Shown here in pieces: positions 34,769 through 42,489 of a stretch of 64,000 nucleotides of DNA. The notes under the pieces are model-generated. The model saw only the letters and a list, made by a program, of their open reading frames with translations, ran no database searches and was not told the origin of the DNA. Position 1 is the first letter of the stretch, and every line of letters begins with the position of its first letter. The DNA is taken from contig JADLHM010000012.1 of NCBI GenBank assembly GCA_020848745.1, positions 1 to 64,000 of the forward strand, read 5' to 3'. This DNA comes from Deltaproteobacteria bacterium. GTDB taxonomy: Bacteria; Desulfobacterota; Binatia; UTPRO1. The translations under genes and the position numbers were made by a program.

Positions 34769-36318
34769 CAGCGTTTTCCTCGGCGACCGCCCTGGGCGCG
34801 TGCCGCGCCTCTCGCGGCGACCACCTTGCGCTTCGGCGTGCGCTTCTTGGCGCGAACGGTCTTGCGCGGTGCCGGCGTCACGGCGGACGGCGCGGGTTCG
34901 TTCACCACCCCGGCGCGCTTGCGGGCGACCCAGCCGGCGATCGTGCGCTGCGGCACGCGGCTCACGACCAGATGGCCACCCGCGGGCACGTCGACGGTGA
35001 CGGTCGTCCCGGCGCCGACGTACGCATCGTCACCGACCGTAACGGGCGCCACCAGCTGGGTGTCGCTGCCGATCTGCACCCGATCCCCGATCACGGTGCG
35101 ATGCTTCGCGAACCCGTCGTAGTTGCAGGTAATCGTCCCGGCGCCGATGTTGGTTCCGGCGCCGATCTCGCAGTCGCCGAGATAGGTCAGATGATTCGCC
35201 TTGGTGCCGCGGCCGATCTTCGCCTTCTTGGTTTCGACGAAGTTGCCGATGTGGACGCCCGCGGCGAGCACGCTTCCGGGCCGGATGTGCGCGAAGGGCC
35301 CGACGATGGCTCCCGGGCCGACTTCGCACTCCGTCATGACCACACCGAGTCGCAGGTGGACGCCGTCACCGAGGCTCGCGTCGCGGAGCACCGCGGTCCC
35401 GTCGATCACGCAACTCCGACCGACCGCCGTACGACCGAGGAGCTGCACGTTCGGACCGATCTCGGTGTCGCTGCCGATGGTGACGTCCTCCTCGAGGTAG
35501 GCGGTCGCGGGATCGCGAAAGGTGACGCCGGCCCGCATCCATCTCTCGACGAGGTCGCGACGCGCGCGCTGCTCCAGGACTGCCATGTCCTCGCGCGAGT
35601 TGATCCCGGCCACTTCTCCCGCGTCCGGCACGGACCGCGTCTCGACGACCTCACCCGCTTCGACCGCCATCGCCACGATGTCCGTAAGGTAGTATTCGCG
35701 CTGGACGTTGTCGGCCCGCAGACGCGCGAGCGCCCGCCAGAGGAAGCCGGCGCGCGCGCAATAGATGCCCGGGTTGATCTCGCGGATGGCGCGATCCGCT
35801 GGCTCGAGGTCCCGTTCCTCGACGATACCGCGGAGCCGGCCATTCGGTCCGCGCACGATCCGACCATAGCCTGTCGGATCCTCAGCTTCGCTCGTCAAGA
35901 GCGAAAGGGTCGCACCGGAGGCCCGGTGCTGTTCGACGAGGGCTCCCAGCGTGGCCGCCTTCAGGCCGGGAACGTCGCCGTAGAGGATCAGGACGTCGCC
36001 GTCGAATCCCGCGAAGACCGCTTCGGCGGCCCGCACCGCGTCGCCGGTGCCGCGTTGCTCGATCTGCCGGGGATACGACGTCGTACCACCGGCGATCGGC
36101 TGGCGCGCGAGATGGGCGGCGCAAACCCGCTCCACCTCAGCCGCCTCATGGCCGACGACGACAGCGAGCCGGGTCGGCACGAGAGCGGCCGCCGTCTCCA
36201 CGACGGAGACGACGAACGGCTTCCCGGCGATCGTATGCAAGACCTTTGCCCGGTCGGATCGCATGCGGGTACCGCGCCCCGCAGCGAGGATGATGATACC
36301 CAATTGCTTGGCGGCCAT
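34768..36318 (-). CDS. glmU: Bifunctional GlmU: GlcN-1-P acetyltransferase / UDP-GlcNAc pyrophosphorylase
   Basis: 516 residues. The pyrophosphorylase domain begins IIILAAGRGTRMRSDRAKVL, then ILYGDVPG. The left-handed beta-helix acetyltransferase follows, with isoleucine-patch hexapeptides and the active-site region GNFVETKKAKIGRGTKANHL. Together these convert glucosamine-1-phosphate to UDP-GlcNAc. The last ~45 residues form a Lys/Arg/Ala-rich tail (KKRTPKRKVVAARGAARAQ) not seen in most GlmU. ATG 36318 is the first start that begins the domain. It is followed directly by glmS, completing the pathway end to end. Confidence 0.95.
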   Translation of the reverse strand: MAAKQLGIIILAAGRGTRMRSDRAKVLHTIAGKPFVVSVVETAAALVPTRLAVVVGHEAAEVERVCAAHLARQPIAGGTTSYPRQIEQRGTGDAVRAAEAVFAGFDGDVLILYGDVPGLKAATLGALVEQHRASGATLSLLTSEAEDPTGYGRIVRGPNGRLRGIVEERDLEPADRAIREINPGIYCARAGFLWRALARLRADNVQREYYLTDIVAMAVEAGEVVETRSVPDAGEVAGINSREDMAVLEQRARRDLVERWMRAGVTFRDPATAYLEEDVTIGSDTEIGPNVQLLGRTAVGRSCVIDGTAVLRDASLGDGVHLRLGVVMTECEVGPGAIVGPFAHIRPGSVLAAGVHIGNFVETKKAKIGRGTKANHLTYLGDCEIGAGTNIGAGTITCNYDGFAKHRTVIGDRVQIGSDTQLVAPVTVGDDAYVGAGTTVTVDVPAGGHLVVSRVPQRTIAGWVARKRAGVVNEPAPSAVTPAPRKTVRAKKRTPKRKVVAARGAARAQGGRRGKR

Positions 36319-36382
36319 GTGCAGAGGTTGGTTGTACACCGCGTCCGGAGGGTTTCCCACCTCCAAAACGCCGTGCGAGGGC

Positions 36383-36862
36383 TCAGTTTTCGTCGAGGCG
36401 CCGGTATTTTCCGCGGAAGAACAGGAGCGGGTCGCCCTCGGACGCCTCGAGATGCTCGATCTCGCCGAGATAGATCGTGTGGTCCCCGGCGTCGTGCGCC
36501 GCTACCACCCGACACTCGACCACGCCCAGCACGCCGTCGAGGATAGGCGCTCCGGTCCCACCGGTGCGGTGCGAGACGTCCCCGAACTTGTCTCCGCCCG
36601 AGACGGCGAAGCGACGCGATAGGTCCTCGTGACCGTGCCCGAGGATGTTCACCGCGAAGATCCCGGCGCGCTCGAAAGCCGGATGGCTCTCCGCGCGCTT
36701 GTCGACACAAACCAGGAGGAGAGGGGGCTCGAGGGAAACCGAACAGAGGGCGTTCGCCGTCAGGCCGTACGGCTTCCCGTCGACGTCCCGCGTCGTGATG
36801 ACCGCGACACCCGTCGCGAAATGTCCCATGACGCGACGAAGCTCCGTGCGATCGATCTTCAT
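36383..36862 (-). CDS. Flavin reductase-like FMN-binding protein
   Basis: 159 residues with the split-barrel flavin reductase signature: MGHFATGVAVITTRDVDGKP, YGLTANALCSVSLEPPLLLV and FAVNILG. Members reduce FMN with NAD(P)H, often for a two-component monooxygenase, or bind flavin in other enzymes. No oxygenase partner gene is near. It is transcribed toward glmU, 64 bp away, and divergent from the LD-transpeptidase gene with 65 bp between starts. Confidence 0.88.
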   Translation of the reverse strand: MKIDRTELRRVMGHFATGVAVITTRDVDGKPYGLTANALCSVSLEPPLLLVCVDKRAESHPAFERAGIFAVNILGHGHEDLSRRFAVSGGDKFGDVSHRTGGTGAPILDGVLGVVECRVVAAHDAGDHTIYLGEIEHLEASEGDPLLFFRGKYRRLDEN

Positions 36863-36927
36863 CCGTAGCGACGTGGCGCCGGTGCTTGCCCTCGTGCAGA
36901 TCTTATTGCAAATTGCGCGCGTTGGCC

Positions 36928-37533
36928 ATGTTGCGGAAGGTGGTGGCAGCTGCGGTCGGGGTGGTCGTCGTCAGCATGCTGGCCGCGTGCGCCCTCCTGA
37001 CGCCGCCGCCGAAGGCCGATCCGGTCACCCTTCCCACTCCGACCCCCAGTCCGAGCGCTACACCGGCGTTCGCCTGGACCCGGGGCAGTGAATACGCAGT
37101 CGTCGTCCGCAAGGAAGAGCGCACGCTCACGGTCTACCACCGCACGACACAAGTGAAAGTCTATCCGATCGTCCTCGGCATCGCGTCCTACGGGCCCAAG
37201 GTCTATCAGGGCGACCTTCGGACGCCCGAAGGCGTCTACCGCATCAGCTCGAAGCGGCCACACGCGCGCTGGAGTCGCTTTCTGTTGCTCAGCTATCCGA
37301 ACGACGACGATCGCAGCCGCTATGCGATGGCGTTGAGCGAAGGACGGGTCCCGATCATCGACGGTCGCGCGCCAGGTATCGGCGGCGCGGTGGGCATCCA
37401 CGGCACCGACCGCGAGGACTCGAACGTCCGCGGCGACGATTGGACGTTCGGATGCGTTTCGCTCCTGAACCAGCACGTCGCAGAGCTCTACGACATGGTC
37501 CCGATCGGCACCCCGGTGCTGATCGGGAAGTAG
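36928..37533 (+). CDS. Lipoprotein L,D-transpeptidase (YkuD)
   Basis: The N-terminus MLRKVVAAAVGVVVVSMLAAC is a lipoprotein signal with Cys21. A Pro/Thr-rich linker (PTPTPSPSATP) leads to the YkuD domain with the active site spread over GIHGTDREDS and DDWTFGCVSLLN: His, then Gly-Cys with Cys as nucleophile. The enzyme would cross-link peptidoglycan 3-3 or attach lipoprotein to it in the periplasm. ATG 36928 gives the signal directly. A second LD-transpeptidase lies at 47344. Confidence 0.88.
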   Translation: MLRKVVAAAVGVVVVSMLAACALLTPPPKADPVTLPTPTPSPSATPAFAWTRGSEYAVVVRKEERTLTVYHRTTQVKVYPIVLGIASYGPKVYQGDLRTPEGVYRISSKRPHARWSRFLLLSYPNDDDRSRYAMALSEGRVPIIDGRAPGIGGAVGIHGTDREDSNVRGDDWTFGCVSLLNQHVAELYDMVPIGTPVLIGK

Positions 37534-37543
37534 GCCGACTGCT

Positions 37544-37768
37544 TCAGCCCCCGTTCATCACGGCGTCGATGTGCCGTTCGAGCTCCGGCAGCCAAGCGGC
37601 GACGCTTTGCCGCTCGGGCACGACGATCTCGAGCTTCTCATTCGGCAAGAGCCGCACGGATCCCGGATCGCGCTTGGTAAGCGGAATGACGACCGCTTCG
37701 CGTGAGATGCCTCGCCGGTCGAGCACGCCGAAGATCTCCTCGATCTCCGGCAATCGTATGACGGCCAC
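37544..37768 (-). CDS. Small hypothetical protein, 74 aa
   Basis: AAAGGAGAA 6 bases before a GTG supports the start. The product (IRLPEIEEIFGVLDRRGISR, then VVIPLTKRDPGSVRLLPNEK) looks like a compact alpha/beta protein without Cys or membrane segment. No family is recognised. It lies 63 bp after the Nudix gene and probably ends the five-gene operon that begins with the SDR at 40240. It converges with the LD-transpeptidase gene. Confidence 0.6.
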   Translation of the reverse strand: MAVIRLPEIEEIFGVLDRRGISREAVVIPLTKRDPGSVRLLPNEKLEIVVPERQSVAAWLPELERHIDAVMNGG

Positions 37769-37831
37769 GCGGTTCTCCTTTCCGGGTACGCGCCTTGCTC
37801 GTGCAGTCGTTGCGCTACGATCGAAGAACGG

Positions 37832-38386
37832 TCAGGTCCGCAGTGCCAGCCAGTGGAACGCCACCACGACGAGCGCATGGGTGATGTCGCCCGCGCGTAT
37901 CAGCTCGGGAATACTGGCAAGGGGTACGAGCACAACCTCCGTCTCTTCCGTCGTATCGAACCGCGTTTGGTGTCGCCGTTCCACGTCCCATGCCACGAAC
38001 GAGTGACACGTATTGCTCTGGATCGCCGGATTCGGATGGATGGCACCGAGCGGCTCGACGCAGTCCGAGTCGTAGCCGCTCTCCTCGATCATCTCCCGGC
38101 GTGCCGCGACGAGCGGTGACGGATCCTCGGCGTCGACCATTCCGCCCGGTATCTCGAGCGTGCAGTCGCCAATACCGTGACGGAACTGCCGCACGAGAAC
38201 GACCTCCCGCGCCGCGGTGACAGGGATGATGTTCACCCAGTCGGTCGACTCGAGAACGTGGAAGTCGTGCTCGGCGTCGTCGCGAGAGAACCGTGAGCGG
38301 TCACGCCGGATCGTGAAGATACGGCAGGTGTACGCGATCTCGCTCGCGAGACGCTCCCAGGTGTGCAGCGGCCTGCGCACGATCAA
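37832..38386 (-). CDS. ADP-ribose pyrophosphatase-type Nudix hydrolase
   Basis: 184 residues with the layout of ADP-ribose/nucleotide-sugar hydrolases: WVNIIPVTAAREVVLVRQFR, a Nudix box GGMVDAEDPSPLVAARREM followed by IEESGY, and NPAIQSNTCHSFVAWDV, where a Pro downstream of the box is characteristic. It would cleave ADP-ribose to AMP and ribose-5-phosphate. The start chosen is TTG at 38386, which overlaps the stop of the CoA-binding gene in a TTGA; the next candidate is GTG 38380. No ATG is available near the beginning of the fold. Confidence 0.85.
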   Translation of the reverse strand: MIVRRPLHTWERLASEIAYTCRIFTIRRDRSRFSRDDAEHDFHVLESTDWVNIIPVTAAREVVLVRQFRHGIGDCTLEIPGGMVDAEDPSPLVAARREMIEESGYDSDCVEPLGAIHPNPAIQSNTCHSFVAWDVERRHQTRFDTTEETEVVLVPLASIPELIRAGDITHALVVVAFHWLALRT

Positions 38387-38805
38387 TCGGCCGACACGAG
38401 CCGGCGGTACTCGACGACCGGACAGCGGTCCATCATGACGGTGAGCCCGGCAGCTCGCGCGCGCGCCGCGGCTTCTTCGTGGACGACGCCGAGCTGCAAC
38501 CACAGGATGCGCGCCGCGATCGCGATGGCGTCGTCCACGATCGCGGGCACGAGCTCGGAGCGGCGGAAGACGTCGACCATCGTCACCGGCTCCTCGATGT
38601 GCCGCAAGGAGCCGTAGCAGCGCAGCCCGAGAATCTGGCGCGCCTGGGGGTTCACGGGGATCACCGTGTGGCCCATGGTCTGAAGCGCTCGCGCGACCTT
38701 GTGACTGTCGCGCGTGGGATCCGGCGAACAGCCGACCACGGCGACGGTCATGGGCTCCGTCAGGATCTCGCGGATCTCGTGATCCGAAAGGTTGTCGGAG
38801 CTCAT
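38383..38805 (-). CDS. CoA-binding (YccU-type Rossmann) protein
   Basis: 140 residues with VAVVGCSPDPTRDSHKVARA, GHTVIPVNPQARQILGLRCY, and ILWLQLGVVHEEAAARARAA followed by MMDRCPVVEY. This is the CoA_binding_2 family, a Rossmann fold binding CoA or a nucleotide; its physiological role is unknown, although related proteins deliver acyl-CoA signals. It sits between a phosphatase and a Nudix hydrolase with overlapping stop and start, so it belongs to the same operon. Confidence 0.85.
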   Translation of the reverse strand: MSSDNLSDHEIREILTEPMTVAVVGCSPDPTRDSHKVARALQTMGHTVIPVNPQARQILGLRCYGSLRHIEEPVTMVDVFRRSELVPAIVDDAIAIAARILWLQLGVVHEEAAARARAAGLTVMMDRCPVVEYRRLVSAD

Positions 38806-38817
38806 CTCGGCTGCCCC

Positions 38818-39306
38818 TCACGCCCCGAGGGGAGGCGCCAGACGATCGAGGGCTTTCGCGAGACAGCGGCGGATCTGATCGCGGCATGCGCGATAGAAAT
38901 CCTCGTCGCGGCCAGCGGGGTCCTCGACGTCGCCCGCTTCTCCTGCGGCTTCCGCCAGCGTGAGCACATCCTTGCCGTCCGATTCGGGGAAGGCAGTCAA
39001 CATGTCCTTCTGCTCGGTCGTCATGGTGACGATGATGTCGGCCTCGAGCAACCGATCGCGGTGACGTTTGAGGTCACACGCCGTCGCCTCGGACGAGATC
39101 TCGATCGAGTCCTCTCGCAAAACGAGTCTGGCATCCATAGACACCAGGCTCGAATCCCGTGCGTAGGGAGCGATTCCGCCCGACGCGACGACCACGTCAT
39201 CCCGTCCGCGCTCCGTCAACATCTTCCTCAGCAGCGCCTCGGCGATGATGCTCCGGCTGACATTGGCGTGGCAGACGATCAGGATGCGACGCCGGACGTC
39301 CGGCAG
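38818..39306 (-). CDS. Low-molecular-weight protein tyrosine phosphatase, CTG start likely
   Basis: The frame from 39306 gives LPDVRRRILIVCHANVSRSI, whose C-x5-R-S phosphate loop is the LMW-PTP active site; DVEDPAGRDEDF supplies the general-acid Asp. 162 residues is close to the family length. No ATG, GTG or TTG exists between the preceding in-frame TGA and the active-site Cys. The first in-frame ATG (39222) lies after the P-loop. CTG at 39306, directly after the SDR stop and with GAGG 9 bases upstream, is the most reasonable start. It may dephosphorylate tyrosine kinases of polysaccharide export, or arsenate. Co-transcribed with the SDR. Confidence 0.75.
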   Translation of the reverse strand: MPDVRRRILIVCHANVSRSIIAEALLRKMLTERGRDDVVVASGGIAPYARDSSLVSMDARLVLREDSIEISSEATACDLKRHRDRLLEADIIVTMTTEQKDMLTAFPESDGKDVLTLAEAAGEAGDVEDPAGRDEDFYRACRDQIRRCLAKALDRLAPPLGA

Positions 39307-39307
39307 A

Positions 39308-40240
39308 TCAGAGACCCTCGGCGAAGACGTCGTTCATCGTCTCCTTGCGGGTGGCGCCTTTCGCGAGCTCCGCCTTGAGCGCGGTGCCGAGCTCGGACGC
39401 CTCCCACTCGCCGCCCTTCTTGGCCTTACCGACCGAGTGCCAACCCTGCATCAGCCAGACGGTGCCGCCGCCGACCCGGAAGATCTCGCCGTGCACGCCC
39501 GCAGCGTCGTCGCTCGCAAGCCAGGCGACCAGCGGCGCGACGTTCGCCGGACTGAACACGTCGAACTGGCCTGCCGGCACCTCCTGTCCCATGAGAGCCG
39601 CCGTCGCCGGCGTCGCTTCCACCGTGAGGCGCGTCCGCGCCACGGGCGCGATCGCGTTCACGGTCACGCCGTACTTCGCCATCTCCTTGTCGATGATGAC
39701 GGAGAACGCCGCGATCGCGGCCTTGGCCGCGCCGTAGTTGCTCTGGCTCGGGTTGCCGAGGAGGCCGGAATCGGAGGCCGTGTTGATGATGCGGCCGTTC
39801 AGGATGTTGCCGGCCTTGTGCTGCTCGCGCCAGTAGACGCAGGCATGGCGTGTACATGCGAACGTGCCCTTCAGATGCACGGCGATGACCGAATCCCAGT
39901 CGTCCTCGGACATGTTGAAGATCATGCGGTCGCGAAGGATGCCCGCGTTGTTCACGACGGCGTTCAGCTTTCCGAAGGTGTCGACGGCGCACTCGACGAT
40001 GCGCTGCGCACCTTTGAAGTCGCTGACGCTGTCGCCGTTGGCGACCGCCTCGCCGCCGCCCTTCTTGATCTCGTTCACGACCTCTTGCGCCGGCCCGGTG
40101 CTGGCTCCGCTACCGTCGAAGCCGCCGCCGAGATCGTTCACGACGACCTTGGCGCCGAGCTTCGCCATGAGGAGCGCCTCCTCGCGGCCGATGCCGCGAC
40201 CCGCACCCGTGACTACGACAACTTTGCCGTCGAGAAGCAT
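39308..40240 (-). CDS. SDR of the MFE-2/3-hydroxyacyl-CoA dehydrogenase type
   Basis: 310 residues starting with AAGGAGG and an ATG. It shows VVVVTGAGRGIGREEALLMA, then VVVNDLGGGFDGSG, an Asp-containing insertion typical of the dehydrogenase part of peroxisomal multifunctional enzyme type 2. The catalytic Ser-Tyr-Lys follow in NTASDSGLLGNPSQSNYGAAK. The C-terminal ~50 residues (VWLMQGWHSVGKAKKG) extend beyond a standard SDR. Probably oxidises a 3-hydroxyacyl-CoA with NAD in fatty acid or steroid side-chain degradation. It heads the five-gene minus-strand operon. Confidence 0.87.
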   Translation of the reverse strand: MLLDGKVVVVTGAGRGIGREEALLMAKLGAKVVVNDLGGGFDGSGASTGPAQEVVNEIKKGGGEAVANGDSVSDFKGAQRIVECAVDTFGKLNAVVNNAGILRDRMIFNMSEDDWDSVIAVHLKGTFACTRHACVYWREQHKAGNILNGRIINTASDSGLLGNPSQSNYGAAKAAIAAFSVIIDKEMAKYGVTVNAIAPVARTRLTVEATPATAALMGQEVPAGQFDVFSPANVAPLVAWLASDDAAGVHGEIFRVGGGTVWLMQGWHSVGKAKKGGEWEASELGTALKAELAKGATRKETMNDVFAEGL

Positions 40241-40448
40241 GAAGAGAACCTCCTTGGGGGGTACCCCAGAGAACGACTTTGGTGGGATTTTCGAGTGCGT
40301 TTCGTGTGCCCCACGACCCTGGGGTTGTCAAGTTACAGCCGCTCGTCCTTGTCATGGAAAACCGCGTGTGGCACGGTTCCACCGGTGTGCGCCGCGGGGG
40401 TCGCACCACACCCATGACGGCCGCGCCGGCGGCGTTGCGGAGCGCGTC

Positions 40449-40814
40449 ATGACGCGAAAGGAATTCCGCCGACTCGTGACCGAGGTTCTCGCAACGCTCC
40501 CTCCCGACATCGCTTCTCGCATCGAGAACGTGGAGGTCGTCGTCGAGGACGAGCCCACCGACGCGCAGATCCGCGGTGCGGGCCTCGATCCGCGCGAAGA
40601 GACGCTTTTCGGGCTCTACGAAGGCGTCCCCTTGCACGAGCGCGGCCACGACTACGCGGCACTGCCGGACAAGATCTCGATCTTCTACCTGCCGATCATC
40701 GAATCATGCGATTCGACGGCGGAGATCCGCGACGAGATCCGTACGACGGTCCTCCACGAGGTGGCGCATTTCTTCGGCATCGACGACGACGACCTCGACG
40801 AGTGGGGCTACTGA
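40449..40814 (+). CDS. Zincin-like metallopeptidase family protein (DUF1025)
   Basis: A 121-residue protein ending in RTTVLHEVAHFFGIDDDDLD, an HExxHxxGxxxxD zinc motif. The region before it (FGLYEGVPLHERGHDYAALP, then ISIFYLPIIE) is typical of PF06262, a family of minimal zincins with unknown substrate. ATG 40449 is the first start beyond the antisense SDR region. Its stop is 6 bp before glpD, so it may lead that operon. Confidence 0.82.
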   Translation: MTRKEFRRLVTEVLATLPPDIASRIENVEVVVEDEPTDAQIRGAGLDPREETLFGLYEGVPLHERGHDYAALPDKISIFYLPIIESCDSTAEIRDEIRTTVLHEVAHFFGIDDDDLDEWGY

Positions 40815-40820
40815 AGCCGC

Positions 40821-42473
40821 ATGTCGGGATTCGATCCGGCCTGCCGCGTGCGCAACCTCGCCCGCCTCGCGGACGAGACCTTCGATCTGCTCGTCATCGG
40901 CGGCGGCATCACCGGCGCCGGCGTCGCCCGCGAGGCGGCGCTGCGCGGTCTGAGCGTCGCGCTGGTCGAAGCGCGCGACTTCGCCTCGGGAACCAGCAGC
41001 CGCTCGTCGAAGCTGATCCACGGCGGTCTGCGGTACCTCGAGCAAGGCGAGATCGCGCTCGTCCGCGAGGCTGCAACGGAACGCAAGTCGCTCCGTCGGA
41101 TCGCGCCGCACCGAACGGCGGTCGCGTCCATGCTGTTGCCTGTGCACGGTCGGACGAGCGCGGGGCTCTACAAGCTGCGGGTCGGCCTGGCTCTCTACGA
41201 GAAGCTTGCGGCGGTCGCCGCGTCCGAGCGCCACGAGGTGCTCGGACGGGACGACACCCTCGCTGCCGAGCCCCATCTCGCGGGCGAGCGACTCCAGGGA
41301 GCGATCCGCTATCCGGAGTACCAGACCGACGATGCGCGGCTCGTGCTCGACACCCTGAAATCTGCGCATCACGCGGGCGCCGTCGTGGGGAACTACCTCC
41401 GAGTGACGCAGCTCGGGGCCGCCGGGGCTCCGCGCGTGGTCGACCTCCGCGACGAAGAGAGCGGCGTCACCTTCGCCGTCCGCGCGCACGCGGTGGTGAA
41501 CGCGGCCGGACCGTGGGTGGACGACGTCCGGCGGCTGGATCGGCCCGAGGACGCGCCGAGCCTGCACCTCACGAAGGGCATCCACGTCGTGTTTCGCCCT
41601 TCCGATCTGCCGGCGCGGCATTGCGTCGTCATGCGGGCGCGTGACGGACGCCCCGTCTTCGTCGTGCCCCGCCGCGATCACGTGTATGTCGGAACGACGG
41701 ACACGGACTACGTCGGTCCGCTCGACGAGCCGCAGGCCACCGTCGACGACGTCGCGTATCTCCAGGAAGCGCTCGAGCGAACCTTCCAAGGCATCGCGGC
41801 GAGCCGCGACCGCGCGATCGGTGCCTGGGCAGGATTGCGGCCGCTCGTGCAGGAACCCGGAAAGAAGCCCTCGGAGATCTCGCGCAAGGACGAGATCGTC
41901 GTCAGCACGACCGGGGTCGTGACGATTGCCGGCGGGAAGCTCACGGCCTACCGGCGAATGGCCGAGCGCGTGGTCGAAACCGTCGCGCCGCTGATCGGCC
42001 GCAGTCTCGCGGCCTCGCGTAGCGCGGAGGAGACGCTGCCCGGCGGGGACCTGCACGGAGCACTCGATCTCGAGTCGTTCGCGGCGCTGCCGCTGGTGCG
42101 AGCCGCGCTCGGCGCGCTCCCGGCGGAAACCGGAGCGCGCTTGATCGCGACGTACGGCGGCGACGCGCTCGATCTCGTGGCGACGGCGGATGGTCCGGAC
42201 ACGTGGTCCCCGGTCGCCACCGGCGTTCCACTATGCGCGGCGGAGGTCCGGTACTCCGTTCGCCACGAGATGGCTCTCACTCTCGTCGACATCCTCGAAC
42301 GCCGGACGCGGTTGTCCTACTTCGCGACCGACACCGCGCGCGGCGCGGCGCCCGCGGTCGCGGCGATCGCCGCGCGAGAGCTCGGCTGGAACGCCGACCG
42401 CGTCCATCGCGAAGTGGCCGCCTTCACGCGTCAGTGCGACGCACGACTCGCGTGGCGGAATATCGCCGTCTGA
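40821..42473 (+). CDS. glpD: FAD-dependent glycerol-3-phosphate dehydrogenase
   Basis: 550 residues. An N-terminal FAD Rossmann motif (LLVIGGGITGAGVAREAALR) is followed by the signature SGTSSRSSKLIHGGLRYLEQ and the C-terminal DAO_C domain with GGKLTAYRRMAERV. It oxidises glycerol-3-phosphate to DHAP, passing electrons to quinone at the inner membrane. It heads a tight operon with an FAD oxidase of the alkyl-DHAP-synthase type, glycerol kinase and a HAD phosphatase, all of which handle the same three-carbon pool. Confidence 0.94.
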   Translation: MSGFDPACRVRNLARLADETFDLLVIGGGITGAGVAREAALRGLSVALVEARDFASGTSSRSSKLIHGGLRYLEQGEIALVREAATERKSLRRIAPHRTAVASMLLPVHGRTSAGLYKLRVGLALYEKLAAVAASERHEVLGRDDTLAAEPHLAGERLQGAIRYPEYQTDDARLVLDTLKSAHHAGAVVGNYLRVTQLGAAGAPRVVDLRDEESGVTFAVRAHAVVNAAGPWVDDVRRLDRPEDAPSLHLTKGIHVVFRPSDLPARHCVVMRARDGRPVFVVPRRDHVYVGTTDTDYVGPLDEPQATVDDVAYLQEALERTFQGIAASRDRAIGAWAGLRPLVQEPGKKPSEISRKDEIVVSTTGVVTIAGGKLTAYRRMAERVVETVAPLIGRSLAASRSAEETLPGGDLHGALDLESFAALPLVRAALGALPAETGARLIATYGGDALDLVATADGPDTWSPVATGVPLCAAEVRYSVRHEMALTLVDILERRTRLSYFATDTARGAAPAVAAIAARELGWNADRVHREVAAFTRQCDARLAWRNIAV

Positions 42474-42489
42474 CAAGGAGAATGATTCG

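Noticed and set aside
40327-40355. A perfect TTGACA on the minus strand upstream of the SDR gene
   Set aside because: The hexamer 17 bases downstream (CACACG) is a poor -10 element, so a sigma-70 promoter is not supported.
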